This document shows, in pieces, positions 17,528-26,979 of a DNA stretch of 64,000 nt (within the stretch, counting starts at the first letter, position 1; each line of letters opens with the position of its first letter). The stretch is from Agarivorans sp050870875 (GTDB lineage: Bacteria > Pseudomonadota > Gammaproteobacteria > Enterobacterales > Celerinatantimonadaceae): assembly GCF_050870875.2 (NCBI RefSeq), contig NZ_CP194041.2, positions 2,852,001 to 2,916,000 of the forward strand, in the 5' to 3' direction. A program made the translations under genes and the position numbers. Under the pieces are notes generated by a model. It saw nothing but the letters and a program-made list of their open reading frames with translations, searched no databases and had not been told where the DNA came from.

Positions 17528-19237
17528 ATGCATATATTTAACCATCAAATTCGATTGACTCAGCCCCCTTCAGAACATCAGCAACGGACCCGGCAAAGTT
17601 GGTTTTCTTCGCGACATCTTAGGCCGATACTATTCACGCTTATTTGCAGCCTCCTGCCCATCGTAATGAGTTATTCTTGGACCTTAGCGCATACTAAGCA
17701 GCAGCGTCGTGAAGCATTTGCTCAGCAATTTGAACTCAGTTATCAAGCAATAAACCAAAACCTGCTGGCGCTGCATCACTATTTTATTGGCTTAGATCGA
17801 CTCGATATTAACTGTGCTCCTGAAACCCTACTAGCACTACGCAAGGTGCATTTTCAAATCACTTATGTCGCAGAACTTGGTTTAGTTGATCAAAGCGGAC
17901 AACTCAGATGTAGCAGCTGGGGGCCGGTCAATCCCCCTTATGAGGTCCTTAAACCAGTCGCGAATCAGCAACTGCGTTACTATGGGCCAAGCGTTCTGGA
18001 ATACAGTCAAGAGGTGGCGATGATTATCGCCAAAACACGCAGCAATGGGAGTGAAATTAACGCGGCCATCCCGTTATCTGTATTTAAGGCTTTTGTTCAA
18101 GGCAACGACAATAAACAAGATCTCGTTGCTTTGGTCGACTCAAACAATGGCACACCATTATTTGTCAATGGTCACTACAGCTTACCACTGCAGCACGGCA
18201 AGACACTATTTCCTTTAACTCAATCGGTGATCGATCAAACCGCCCACTTTGACGACTCAAACAGGCGGTATTACTTAGCGAAACCGTTTTCCGCTCTGCC
18301 CGGTTTAAGCTTGTTATCGACTCGTACCGAGCAACAACTTTATCTTGGGGCCCATCGCTTATCCCTGTTACAGGTCGCATTGTATTTATTGCTAATTTGC
18401 GGCATCTTTTATTTTATCCAACGCCAACAGGGGCGTCGACTTAGCCAAAAAAGTCAGTTAAAAACAGCCATCCGTAATCAAGAATTCATTAACTATTACC
18501 AAGCAATCTGGGATAGCCGAACGGGTCGTTTAATCGGCGTAGAACTGTTAGCTCGATGGTTACACCCAATTGACGGCATACGCAGCCCAGATTCATTTTT
18601 GCCAGACATCCAACGGTACCGACTTCAGGTGGCTTTAACCGAGCAGCTACTGGCGACCTTAAAGACCGATCTCAATGGCCTGCTCACACACAATGCTTTA
18701 CTAAAGATCAATATCAACATCACTGGTCAGCATCTCAACGATCCCGAGTTTGTGGTGAAACTGTTGGCGATTCATCAAACTTGCCGGCAAATTTGTCTGG
18801 AAATTACCGAAACTCAACTGGTGGATATAGACTCACCACAGGTTCAAGACGCGCTCAGTAAACTACAAACCCAAGGCGTAAAATTAGCCATCGATGACTT
18901 TGGAACTGGTTATGCTGGCTTACAGTATTTACAACAACTCCCCTTAGATACGCTAAAAATTGACCGCAGCTTTGTAGCTGCTATCCATACCGACTCTCCG
19001 CAGGCTAAAGTACTCGATGGAGTCATAGACCTAGCCTTAAATCTTAATCTACAAATTGTGGCAGAAGGAGTAGAAACCGAGGCTCAAGCTCAGTATTTAC
19101 GTGACAAAGGCGTCTACTTACACCAAGGTTGGTTGTATAGCAAAGCAGGCCCTATCGAGGATTTATTAACACTCATACCAATCATTGAACCGCCAGCGGC
19201 GCGACCATTTAACCCGGTTTATGCTGAGAGCACTTGA
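17528..19237 (+). CDS. Cyclic-di-GMP phosphodiesterase, CSS-motif periplasmic sensor plus EAL domain
   Basis: An inner-membrane enzyme of 569 residues. One helix near 34-53 and a second near 272-294 enclose a periplasmic domain with C96 and the C128-S-S motif that names the CSS-motif family. The EAL domain (about 315-560) has the catalytic signature ELLARW, then INITGQHL, LEITETQL, AIDDFGTGYAGLQYL, LKIDRSFV and VAEGVETEAQ. The metal and catalytic residues therefore look complete and phosphodiesterase activity is likely. In E. coli CSS-EAL proteins respond to the redox state of the two Cys through the Dsb system. There is no GGDEF domain. The gene stands alone. Confidence 0.92.
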   Translation: MHIFNHQIRLTQPPSEHQQRTRQSWFSSRHLRPILFTLICSLLPIVMSYSWTLAHTKQQRREAFAQQFELSYQAINQNLLALHHYFIGLDRLDINCAPETLLALRKVHFQITYVAELGLVDQSGQLRCSSWGPVNPPYEVLKPVANQQLRYYGPSVLEYSQEVAMIIAKTRSNGSEINAAIPLSVFKAFVQGNDNKQDLVALVDSNNGTPLFVNGHYSLPLQHGKTLFPLTQSVIDQTAHFDDSNRRYYLAKPFSALPGLSLLSTRTEQQLYLGAHRLSLLQVALYLLLICGIFYFIQRQQGRRLSQKSQLKTAIRNQEFINYYQAIWDSRTGRLIGVELLARWLHPIDGIRSPDSFLPDIQRYRLQVALTEQLLATLKTDLNGLLTHNALLKININITGQHLNDPEFVVKLLAIHQTCRQICLEITETQLVDIDSPQVQDALSKLQTQGVKLAIDDFGTGYAGLQYLQQLPLDTLKIDRSFVAAIHTDSPQAKVLDGVIDLALNLNLQIVAEGVETEAQAQYLRDKGVYLHQGWLYSKAGPIEDLLTLIPIIEPPAARPFNPVYAEST

Positions 19238-19438
19238 ATCGCTCAACACTTGCCCAATCCCCAAAGACTCTATCAAGCACTCCAAGGTAAATGTGCTACT
19301 CAAGCATCAAGCTCGATACCGTTAGCAAGGGTCTCTATAGAATTTACAAAACAAATTTAGTTTCAAACCGTTAGCGAAACTTGCAAGCAGGCGTCAAGTT
19401 CCGCAGAATAGCGCGGTACAATTAGCAGAGACTTAATC

Positions 19439-19897
19439 ATGATTTCAAAATGGGCAAAACGCTTTTTTCAAATGGCTGAACTGGTTGGCTCTTGGAGTAA
19501 AGATCCTTCCACTCAAGTTGGCGCGGTCATCACCGAGCACAATCGTATCGTATCGCTAGGATTTAACGGTTACCCGCACGGCATTTCCGACAGTGCAGAA
19601 ACCGACAATCGCGAGATGAAACTGCTTAAAACCCTACACGCAGAAGAAAACGCGATCTTATTTGCCAAGCGCGATCTATCTAATTGTGAAATTTGGGTCA
19701 CCCACTTTCCCTGCCCCAATTGCGCCGCAAAAATTATTCAAACTGGGATTAGCGAAGTTCATTGTCCTGAGCAAAACCAAGAATTTATGGCTCGTTGGGG
19801 AGACAAAATAAAAATAAGCCAAGATATGTTTGAGCAAGCAGGTGTGCGAGTTGACTGGTTGCCTCAACAGGAACTAAGTAAAGCATCGGCAGACTAA
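19439..19897 (+). CDS. Deoxycytidylate (dCMP) deaminase
   Basis: A zinc-dependent deaminase that converts dCMP to dUMP for thymidylate synthesis. HAEENA (H67, E69) and PCPNC (C92, C95) supply the zinc and proton-shuttle residues. The N-terminal RFFQMAELVGSWSKDPSTQVGAV and GFNGYPHGISD are typical of the dCMP deaminase branch (ComEB-like) rather than of tRNA or guanine deaminases. The length is 152 residues. It converges with the next gene, and their stop codons overlap by four bases. Confidence 0.9.
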   Translation: MISKWAKRFFQMAELVGSWSKDPSTQVGAVITEHNRIVSLGFNGYPHGISDSAETDNREMKLLKTLHAEENAILFAKRDLSNCEIWVTHFPCPNCAAKIIQTGISEVHCPEQNQEFMARWGDKIKISQDMFEQAGVRVDWLPQQELSKASAD

Positions 19898-20904
19898 CCC
19901 CTTGCTACTGGCTGATGTAAGTCCTTAACTTTTTCGGCTGCGGCATAGCGATTGGCTAACAGCGCACAGTAAAAAATCTGGATTGGATGATAGAGCATAA
20001 TCGGTAGCAACAGCATCCCGAGGTCTGGGTTAGCGCTAAAGATCACCTTAGCCATCGGCACTCCCGCCGCTAAGGTTTTTTTGCTACCACAAAAAACTGC
20101 GGCAATTTCATCGGCCGAATTAAAGTCCAGTAGTCTCGCAACCAAACGAATACTATGCACGACACTAAGCAACACCAATAGCGAGATCAGGAATGAAAAT
20201 AATAAATAACGCGGACTAAACTCCCCCCAAATATGCTCCACCACCGAATCACTAAAAGCATTAAACACAATCAATAAGATCACTAGCTTATCAATTTTAT
20301 TTAAGATGCCTTTATAACGCTGAAACAGGCTTAGCAACAGTGGTCGTAGAGCTTGCCCAATGATCATCGGCAACAACAATAATTGACAAATGGAGCTCAC
20401 CGTTGCCATTAAATCCATAGCGCCGCCGTCTCCGCCCATGAATAACTGCACTAACAAGGGCGTGATAAAGACCCCAAGCAAACTCGATAAGGAAGCATTA
20501 AATACAGCCCCCGCAACGTTCCCTTGAGCAATACTGGTCATCGCGACCGACGACGAAATAGTACTGGGCAAGGCGAATAAGTAACAGAAACCAAAGGCCA
20601 GCGCACTGGGTAATAAGGCATGTAACAAGTCACCAAACAGTACCCACAGTAAGGGATAAACCACAAAAGTGGTCGCTTGAACCATCAGGTGTAATCGCCA
20701 ATTAAATAGCCCTTTTTTGATTTCCTTCGGTGCCAAACCTAAACCATGCAAAAAGAAAATTAAGGCAATACCGATCGCCGTCAGCTGATCAAGATGTAAA
20801 TAGCCTCCGGAGCGTCCCCATTGTGGCACCAGCAACGCCAGTACAATAGCGAACAACATACCGAGTAAAAACCATTCTTTTTTTATCCAACGGAAGTACA
20901 TCAT
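19894..20904 (-). CDS. Bile acid:sodium symporter-like transporter (YfeH type)
   Basis: A 336-residue inner-membrane protein with about ten hydrophobic segments. It belongs to the SBF-like branch that includes E. coli YfeH. FFLHGLGLAPKEIKKGL near residue 52, FALPSTISSSVAMTSIAQGNVAGAVFNASLSSL (the discontinuous-helix region) and CGSKKTLAAGVPMAKVIF near 275 are diagnostic. The substrate is unknown. It may start at either of two adjacent ATG codons. Confidence 0.88.
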   Translation of the reverse strand: MMYFRWIKKEWFLLGMLFAIVLALLVPQWGRSGGYLHLDQLTAIGIALIFFLHGLGLAPKEIKKGLFNWRLHLMVQATTFVVYPLLWVLFGDLLHALLPSALAFGFCYLFALPSTISSSVAMTSIAQGNVAGAVFNASLSSLLGVFITPLLVQLFMGGDGGAMDLMATVSSICQLLLLPMIIGQALRPLLLSLFQRYKGILNKIDKLVILLIVFNAFSDSVVEHIWGEFSPRYLLFSFLISLLVLLSVVHSIRLVARLLDFNSADEIAAVFCGSKKTLAAGVPMAKVIFSANPDLGMLLLPIMLYHPIQIFYCALLANRYAAAEKVKDLHQPVARG

Positions 20905-21134
20905 AATTGAGGTAAGCTCTTGATATTTAAGCGACAGTCATATCATACGAAATGAACTAGCGCAAATGCAAAACAATCTTTATATGAACCTATTCCGCTC
21001 TCGTTTAATAGAATTAAATATTCTATTAAACGCTCAGAGCAAGCTCAGCAGCTTTGTATTGGATATCTTAATAAAGGCTATTAAGCACTTAATCACAACT
21101 TTTCGATAAGCTGGCACCAAATCAGAGGAGATAT

Positions 21135-22571
21135 ATGATGATTACCCCTAGCTTATGTAAGTTATCTTTAGCTGCGCTTATCGCATCGAGCTGTTTATTC
21201 AGTGTCAGCCCCAGCATAGCGGGCACTCCCCAAGCCACTCAGGCCGAGCAACTGCAACAAGCACTGTACAACGAATCCTATACCTTAGCGGTGAATGCCT
21301 ATCTATGGGGTTCAACCTTAGTCAGAATGGAGCAAATCGCTCGCCAATATTCCGATGTATCTGAACCCCAAGCGGCCACCAGTTATCGTGGCCCACTCAA
21401 TCAGTTTGGTCATGCTCGTCGACTCAGTACGCCTGCCGATACCGACATGCCAACAGCCAACCGCGACACCTTGTACTCCAGCGCGGTACTGGACTTAAGC
21501 CAAGAGCCAATGGTCTTGAGTGTACCAAAGCTTGATCAACGCTACTACGTCATCAACATGTTCGACATGTGGCATAACTTATTTCAATATGTAGGCACTC
21601 GCGAAACTGGCAGCCTAGCCAAACAGTTCCTAATTGTTCCTCCGGGCTGGGAAAAAAAACCAACCACCCCGCGCGACCTGAGCATTATTGAAGCACCCAC
21701 GAGCAAAGTGTGGTTATGGGGGCGTACCCAAGTATTTGATGAGCAAGATTACCCAGCAGCACACCAGATCCAAGATCAGTACACCCTCACCCCACTGAGC
21801 GAGTATGCCGGTGAAGCCAGTAGTAAAGTAACATTCAGCCCCTTAGCACCTCGTCCAGGTAAGGCCGATGATCCGCTCCGTTTCTTCGTTGAACTTGGTG
21901 AATACTTAATGGCCAATCCACTACCGGAACGTCAACAAGCCTTAGCGGGTCAATTTAGCAAAATCGGTCTCAGCCAAGATGGTTTCGATGTAAGTTCACT
22001 GAGTGAGTCCAGCCAAGAAGCGCTAATTGCTGGTATACAAGACGCACAGAAAATTGTTATGGCACAACAGGCCAACCCTGCCAATCTCGAATTTAAAGAC
22101 GGTTGGGTATATACCTTCGCGCTAGACGCCTTTGGTGATGACAATGCAATGCGCTCACTTATTGCTCACCCCTACCTCGGTGGCCAAGGGCCTCAAGAAG
22201 CCATCTATCCGATGGCCGCGATGGACGTAAACGGCCAAGCGTTATCTGGTGAAAACAGCTATGTAATGAATTTTGACGGCGAGCCTCCAGTCGACGCATT
22301 TTGGTCAGTCACAGTCTATGATGCGCAAACCAAAATGTTGGTTGAAAATTCGATCCACCGCTACAGCATCAGCAACTTGAATCAATTGAATAAAAACCCA
22401 GACGGTTCATTTCAGTTGCAACTTAGCCATAAAAAACCGACCGACGGACAGCTTGCAAACTGGCTGCCACTACCAGAAGGTCGCTTCTATGTATTAGCTC
22501 GACTGTATATTCCGTCAAAACAAATTCTCGACATGAGCTGGACGGTGCCAGGGATCAGCAAGCTCCAATAG
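21135..22571 (+). CDS. DUF1254/DUF1214 domain exported protein
   Basis: A 478-residue protein with an N-terminal signal (LAALIASSCLFSVSPSIAG). The DUF1254 domain includes NAYLWGSTLVRMEQIARQY, NRDTLYSSAVLDLSQEP and YYVINMFDMWHNLFQYVGTR. The C-terminal DUF1214 domain includes FWSVTVYDAQTKMLVEN, RYSISN and QILDMSWTVPG. GAGGAG precedes two tandem ATG codons. The function is unknown; the family is often periplasmic. It is followed by an outer-membrane barrel and an HlyD-type adaptor in the same orientation. A second full paralogue is at 40147-41538, and a decayed fragment of the 3' end lies at 25124-25434. Confidence 0.88.
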   Translation: MMITPSLCKLSLAALIASSCLFSVSPSIAGTPQATQAEQLQQALYNESYTLAVNAYLWGSTLVRMEQIARQYSDVSEPQAATSYRGPLNQFGHARRLSTPADTDMPTANRDTLYSSAVLDLSQEPMVLSVPKLDQRYYVINMFDMWHNLFQYVGTRETGSLAKQFLIVPPGWEKKPTTPRDLSIIEAPTSKVWLWGRTQVFDEQDYPAAHQIQDQYTLTPLSEYAGEASSKVTFSPLAPRPGKADDPLRFFVELGEYLMANPLPERQQALAGQFSKIGLSQDGFDVSSLSESSQEALIAGIQDAQKIVMAQQANPANLEFKDGWVYTFALDAFGDDNAMRSLIAHPYLGGQGPQEAIYPMAAMDVNGQALSGENSYVMNFDGEPPVDAFWSVTVYDAQTKMLVENSIHRYSISNLNQLNKNPDGSFQLQLSHKKPTDGQLANWLPLPEGRFYVLARLYIPSKQILDMSWTVPGISKLQ

Positions 22572-22583
22572 CATTATTTCACC

Positions 22584-22615
22584 CGGAAATAGCCGAACCA
22601 TATCGGCTACTTCCG
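22584..22615 (+). terminator. Imperfect stem-loop after the DUF1254 gene
   Basis: CGGAAATAGCCGA and TCGGCTACTTCCG pair with one mismatch around a 6-nt loop, without a T-run. The same sequence in degraded form follows the pseudogene near 25427-25470. Confidence 0.4.
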
Positions 22616-22662
22616 ATTGATTGACTTGATCATGAGTAATCCATAGTCCTAGGAAAAAATTG

Positions 22663-23448
22663 ATGACTAAATTGGTAACCAGCCTCTGTACGCTTCCTTT
22701 AATAATCTCTGGTTTGACTTGGGCAGAAACCGCCAACGACGATTTACAAGACATGTCGGACCCACTTGCTGTTTATACCCAAGTTGGCGGCGGTATCACC
22801 GATATGGGCCTCAACCTAAAAATTGGCCAAAGCTATGATACCGGGGTCGAAAACCTCGGCGGAATGAATGTGTTTGAAGTAAAAGGCTTTGCCGGTGACA
22901 TCACCGGTTGGAGTGACTCCCAAACGGGACCCAGAAACAATAGTATTGACTCAATTCGCTTTCGAAATTTTGAAGCCAGCCTAGAAAGCGGTCGCGGCAG
23001 ACAATTAGATGTGAATTATAACCTTGCCCAAGAGTTCGGCACGGCTTCCTATAGCTTCATTCAAGCCTTGCCCAAGTTTGGCCAACTTAGTCTGTTTCCT
23101 CTGCTTGGTGCGGGTGTTGCCTTTGGCAATAATGTGATGGGCGACCACCAACAAACAATCAGCGGCTACTCGGTACCCGGAACGTTTGCGGTGGTCGGAA
23201 CTTACGCCAAGTATGCGCTTAGTGACCGCCTGTGGCTTAACTATAATCCGATGTGGATGAATACATTGTCGGGCTCGGATATATACAAACAACATGGCTT
23301 TGAGGGCCACAATAGCGTGTTAACTCACGAAATAGCGCTCTCCTACCAAGTATCGCCGCGCTTTAATATTAGGTATTTTGCCAACTGGTCTGAGTATAGC
23401 GACATAGGCAAAGGCAACCATCGGATAGAATTTAACTACCAGCTCTAA
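22663..23448 (+). CDS. Predicted outer-membrane beta-barrel protein
   Basis: A 261-residue exported protein. The signal MTKLVTSLCTLPLIISGLTWA is followed by alternating hydrophobic strands such as VYTQVGGGITDMGLNLKIGQSYD, LSLFPLLGAGVAFGNNV and FAVVGTYAKYALSDRLWLNYNP. The C-terminus NHRIEFNYQL resembles a barrel end strand. The ATG at 22663 has AGGA eight bases upstream. I do not recognise a named family. Its place between the DUF1254 gene and the HlyD-type adaptor suggests a linked envelope function. Confidence 0.7.
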   Translation: MTKLVTSLCTLPLIISGLTWAETANDDLQDMSDPLAVYTQVGGGITDMGLNLKIGQSYDTGVENLGGMNVFEVKGFAGDITGWSDSQTGPRNNSIDSIRFRNFEASLESGRGRQLDVNYNLAQEFGTASYSFIQALPKFGQLSLFPLLGAGVAFGNNVMGDHQQTISGYSVPGTFAVVGTYAKYALSDRLWLNYNPMWMNTLSGSDIYKQHGFEGHNSVLTHEIALSYQVSPRFNIRYFANWSEYSDIGKGNHRIEFNYQL

Positions 23449-23493
23449 ATCATCGAGCAACCATTTACGCTGCCACTCAAGTCGAGCGGCAGC

Positions 23494-23835
23494 GTGAACC
23501 CACGCCCTACACGAGAACACCGAATGGTCATTCACCCAACAACATTTCACTATCAACACTACCCCACAGTCTATGGTTTATTAGAATCACTTGCCTTTAT
23601 GTGGTTTGTGGTATTGGTTACCCTCGGGATTGCAATTTGGCTCATCGCCAAACTTTGGCATATCCATTCTATCCCCAAGCACCTGGCACAGGAGCAAGGC
23701 CTGGCACAGGCAAAACTGATTTTTTGGTTGTGCATTCTTGGACTGTTTTATAAACCACTATGGATCCTTGCCGTTTTGGCCATCGTCACCGATTGGGAAA
23801 AACTACAACAGTGGCTTAAAGGAGCGGTCTCATGA
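23494..23835 (+). CDS. Small inner-membrane protein, DUF3302/YiaW-like
   Basis: A protein of about 103-113 residues with two hydrophobic helices (ESLAFMWFVVLVTLGIAIWLIAKL and LIFWLCILGLFYKPLWILAVLAIV). They are separated by a charged HSIPKHLAQEQ loop, which resembles the topology and loop of E. coli YiaW. The stop overlaps the start of the HlyD-type gene by four bases, as expected for the yiaW-yiaV pair. The start is uncertain: GTG 23494 or ATG 23524 (MVIHPTTFHYQH). The role as a membrane partner of the adaptor is inferred from context. Confidence 0.6.
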   Translation: MNPRPTREHRMVIHPTTFHYQHYPTVYGLLESLAFMWFVVLVTLGIAIWLIAKLWHIHSIPKHLAQEQGLAQAKLIFWLCILGLFYKPLWILAVLAIVTDWEKLQQWLKGAVS

Positions 23836-24863
23836 AAGAAATTATGTTGCCCTATATATTGATCGTATGGTTGCTGTTCAAATTTAAAGTTCTCAAACCG
23901 AGCGCCAGAAACTACTTTGCCAGCATCGTGATTGGCTGTTTATTGGCACTGGCACTGTTTGTCGGTCACCGTTTCTACTCGCCCTTAGATTTAACCAATT
24001 CAACTACGGTCAAGGCCCCCCACGCAGTGCTCTCACCCGCATTGGGTCAGCACATCGATAAGATCTACGTCGATCATAACCAACAAGTGAATGAGGGGGA
24101 GATCCTTTATACCTTAAAGGACGACAAAATTGCCGCCGCGATGAGCGAAGTACACTCGGGCTTAAGTGAAGTAAAACGAAGCATTGAAGCCCAGCAGGTG
24201 CTGCTTTCTCAGGCGCAGCGCGATTACCAGCGTAACTACGATATGCAACAGCACGTCAGTCTTAAAGAGCTGGAAGAGTCAGAAGATGCGGTCGCTATTA
24301 TCAAAGCCGAGTTGAAAATACTTGAGGCGAAGCGAAATGGCCTGCTGGCTAAACTTGATAGCCTCAAATTTGACTTATCACGACTCACGGTTCGCGCGCC
24401 CTTCAATGGCATGGTCACACATGTATACATTGCCGATGGTTCACGGATTGGCTCGCTGCATCTTTGGGATATCAACAAAAAATTTGTCGAAATGCGGATT
24501 GCCGATCAAGCCTATCAATACATTAAACCGGGACAGTTTAGCGAATTTTATGTGGATAGCTTTCCGGGACAAATATTTCGCGCCAAAGTCCATAGTATCG
24601 TGAAGGCAACGGGCGAAGCCCAAGGCAATCTATTGCCCACGGAACAAGCCGTATCCAACCATATTCAACGCGGTGGCGCGCCAGTAGGTCGAACCGTAAT
24701 CTTGAGTATTGACCAAACCACCATGGACATGATGCCCATCGGAGCCACTGGTTCGGCGTGGATCAGCGCCGAGAAGCCCCACCCCCTATTCGGCTTTCTG
24801 GACATTATTGGCGGAGCGACCTTAAGGCTAAGCTCCGTCAAATCCTATCTGACCGCGCTCTAA
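23832..24863 (+). CDS. HlyD-family membrane fusion (adaptor) protein, YiaV-like
   Basis: A 343-residue protein with an N-terminal membrane region (YILIVWLLFKF and IVIGCLLALALFVGHRF). Next comes the lipoyl half HAVLSPALGQHIDKIYVDHNQQVNEG, then a coiled-coil hairpin (about 105-185). The second lipoyl half LTVRAPFNGMVTHVYIADGSRIG and a beta-barrel region follow. This is the architecture of periplasmic adaptors of efflux pumps (EmrA/YibH/YiaV). No dedicated inner-membrane pump gene is beside it, only the small upstream protein. A strong terminator follows. Confidence 0.85.
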   Translation: MKEIMLPYILIVWLLFKFKVLKPSARNYFASIVIGCLLALALFVGHRFYSPLDLTNSTTVKAPHAVLSPALGQHIDKIYVDHNQQVNEGEILYTLKDDKIAAAMSEVHSGLSEVKRSIEAQQVLLSQAQRDYQRNYDMQQHVSLKELEESEDAVAIIKAELKILEAKRNGLLAKLDSLKFDLSRLTVRAPFNGMVTHVYIADGSRIGSLHLWDINKKFVEMRIADQAYQYIKPGQFSEFYVDSFPGQIFRAKVHSIVKATGEAQGNLLPTEQAVSNHIQRGGAPVGRTVILSIDQTTMDMMPIGATGSAWISAEKPHPLFGFLDIIGGATLRLSSVKSYLTAL

Positions 24864-24880
24864 GCTCCCGCCCCTGACGC

Positions 24881-24912
24881 AAAGTCCAGTGCTGTGCTAG
24901 CGCTGGACTTTT
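24881..24912 (+). terminator. Terminator of the HlyD-type operon
   Basis: AAAGTCCAGTGCT pairs with AGCGCTGGACTTTT (one internal mismatch) with a short loop, 18 bases after the stop. Confidence 0.8.
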
Positions 24913-25123
24913 CCTGCTGAATCAAACGCAGCCCCGATAAATGGAGGACGCTATGATCTTGACAAGGCCTAAAGCCATGCATGACCAGCTGCGAAATGAT
25001 GACGGTTTTCCTCCCCTGAGCCAACATGGAGACTCAGCCTTGCCTTCGGAACTGACAAAATCTGGCTATCCTCTGATTGACACACTCCGACCAAAGCGAA
25101 ACTGCAGACCAAGCCAATCCACT

Positions 25124-25434
25124 AACGGCCAGTCGAGGCATTTTGGCCAATCAGCGTCTATGTGGCGAAAACCAAGCGACGGCTTGAAAATTTAATCTAT
25201 CACGATGGTGTCAGCAACTGCTCTCAAAGTAATGAAAATCCGGACATTTCATTGCGCTTACAAGTCAAGCATAAAAAATCAGTCGATAGACCATTTGCAA
25301 ACCAGCGGCCACGACGAAACGCCCACTTGCTTGTATTCAGCCGCGGGGATATTCCGTCACAACAAATTTTCGACATGAACTGGACGGTGCCAGACAGCAG
25401 CACAATTCAATCACCGCATTTACACCGGAAATAA
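25124..25434 (+). pseudogene. Decayed 3' fragment of a DUF1214-domain gene
   Basis: Reading gca-ttt-tgg from 25139 gives AFWPISVYVAKTKRRLENLI, then YHDGVSN and, further on, PSQQIFDMNWTVPDSST. These line up with the C-terminus of the gene at 21135-22571 (AFWSVTVYDAQTKMLVENSI and PSKQILDMSWTVPG). A TAA lies in frame just before the homologous part, and nothing recognisable as the first 380 residues is present. The likeness continues about 50 bases past the stop codon, into the hairpin region. This is a relic of a duplication. Short ORFs from 24941 and 25162 overlap it but are not intact genes. Confidence 0.8.
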
Positions 25435-25506
25435 CCGAGTCATATCGGATTTTTCCAATTGAACGCTAAACCGTCTTAAACTTTTCCCAAGAAACAACCG
25501 CGCGCT

Positions 25507-26706
25507 TCACCAGCTTGTAAAAAAATTAATAGCGAAGGCATTGAAGATGTCTACAAAAAAACCGCACACCAGCGGCACAATAATAAACGCCCGATGCGCC
25601 GCTCCATGTTGTTTACTCACCGCCGTCATATTAGCGATGGCAGTCGCGGTAGAGCCAAGGGTGATCCCACCAAAGCCGGAGCAAATGACACAGGCTTGGT
25701 AATCTTTTCCCATCAAACGAAACACCACCAACAAGGAAAACATAACCGACAGTAAAATTTGTAAGCTCATCACCACCGACAAGTAGCGAAACAAACCCGC
25801 TAGCTCCCAAACTTTTAAATCCATCAGCGCCATCACAATAAACATCCCCAAACAAATATCGGAGATCAGTGACAAGCCCTGATCACTGCCCTCAACATGT
25901 GCTTTGGGTAGCACTTTACCGGGACGATTACCAATCAATATGCCAGCCATTAGACAGGACACAAACATCGGAAGCTCGGCACCGGCAGCCTGGAGACCTT
26001 GTTGTATGCCATAGCCCAACATTAAGGCCAAGTTAAGCCGAAGCCAGGCAAATAGCAGGCTATAACTGTCGACCATTTGGTGGGGTTTGGTATAGGCCTG
26101 ACCAATATCTAAAGACGCTTCCTGATTCCCCTGTAAACGGTGTTTACTCATTAAATAATTGGCAATTGGTCCGCCAATTACGCAGGCAAAGATCAGACCA
26201 ATGGTATTACTGGCAATGCCTAACTCCATAGCATTACTGATCCCTAAGTCATTCACAAACTTTGGCGCCCACGCCAAAGTTGTACCCACCCCACCAATCA
26301 GCGCAATTGATCCAGACATCAGACCAGCTCGGGGATCCATCCCAAAACTACTCGCAACCCCCATGCCGATAAGGTTTTGCAACACAATATAAATAGCAGC
26401 CAAGCCACTTAAAATCAGTAAAGGTTTCCCCCCGCGGAGCAACGATTTGATATCCGCATTCAGCCCCATCGCAGCAAAAAAGTACAGTAGCAAAATATCT
26501 CTAGCTTCAAGATCAAAACTAATTTGAATGCCAAACAAAAAGTAAACGGCCGCCACCACACAGGCACATAAAAAGCCGCCAATCACCGGCTCAGGAATGC
26601 TATAACGTCTCAGTAATTCATAGCGATTAAGGCTGGCTTTACCGACAAACAATAAAATAATGGCGAGGGTAAATGAAAAGAAACCACTGGCACTCAAATT
26701 TTCCAT
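25507..26706 (-). CDS. gltS: Sodium/glutamate symporter GltS
   Basis: A 399-residue inner-membrane Na+/glutamate symporter. It has an inverted-repeat architecture with two Gly/Ser-rich reentrant regions: GSIALIGGVGTTLAWAP near 132-150 and CSGFGGITLGSTATAIANMTAVSKQHG near 340-366. The N-terminal RRYSIPEPVIGGFLCACVVAA is characteristic of GltS. The length is normal. It is a single gene on the minus strand; no co-transcribed partner is evident. Confidence 0.94.
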   Translation of the reverse strand: MENLSASGFFSFTLAIILLFVGKASLNRYELLRRYSIPEPVIGGFLCACVVAAVYFLFGIQISFDLEARDILLLYFFAAMGLNADIKSLLRGGKPLLILSGLAAIYIVLQNLIGMGVASSFGMDPRAGLMSGSIALIGGVGTTLAWAPKFVNDLGISNAMELGIASNTIGLIFACVIGGPIANYLMSKHRLQGNQEASLDIGQAYTKPHQMVDSYSLLFAWLRLNLALMLGYGIQQGLQAAGAELPMFVSCLMAGILIGNRPGKVLPKAHVEGSDQGLSLISDICLGMFIVMALMDLKVWELAGLFRYLSVVMSLQILLSVMFSLLVVFRLMGKDYQACVICSGFGGITLGSTATAIANMTAVSKQHGAAHRAFIIVPLVCGFFVDIFNAFAINFFTSW

Positions 26707-26979
26707 AGCTAAACCCTTAAAATAAATATGGATACTTCGCGTTGTCAGTTTAGCACTATTGATACATTTCGTTTGCGTATATCTATCGCAGCTGGGCTCT
26801 CTGTAAAGCTGAACGCTTTGCTTTTTTATCTTTTAAATCAATCACACATCAAGCGCTGCAATCTTTCAATAAGTCGCAAGCGCTAAATCAACAAGCTTGA
26901 CCTAGCCATGAGCCCCATTTTAGACCAGCGATGTGCATGACTCAGACGAATCCTTTGTGTTGCGCTCGCCCTTATGGCG

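Noticed and set aside
24941..25195. 84-residue plus-strand ORF after the HlyD operon
   Set aside because: Its 3' part overlaps the DUF1214 pseudogene in a different frame, and its sequence has no recognisable features.
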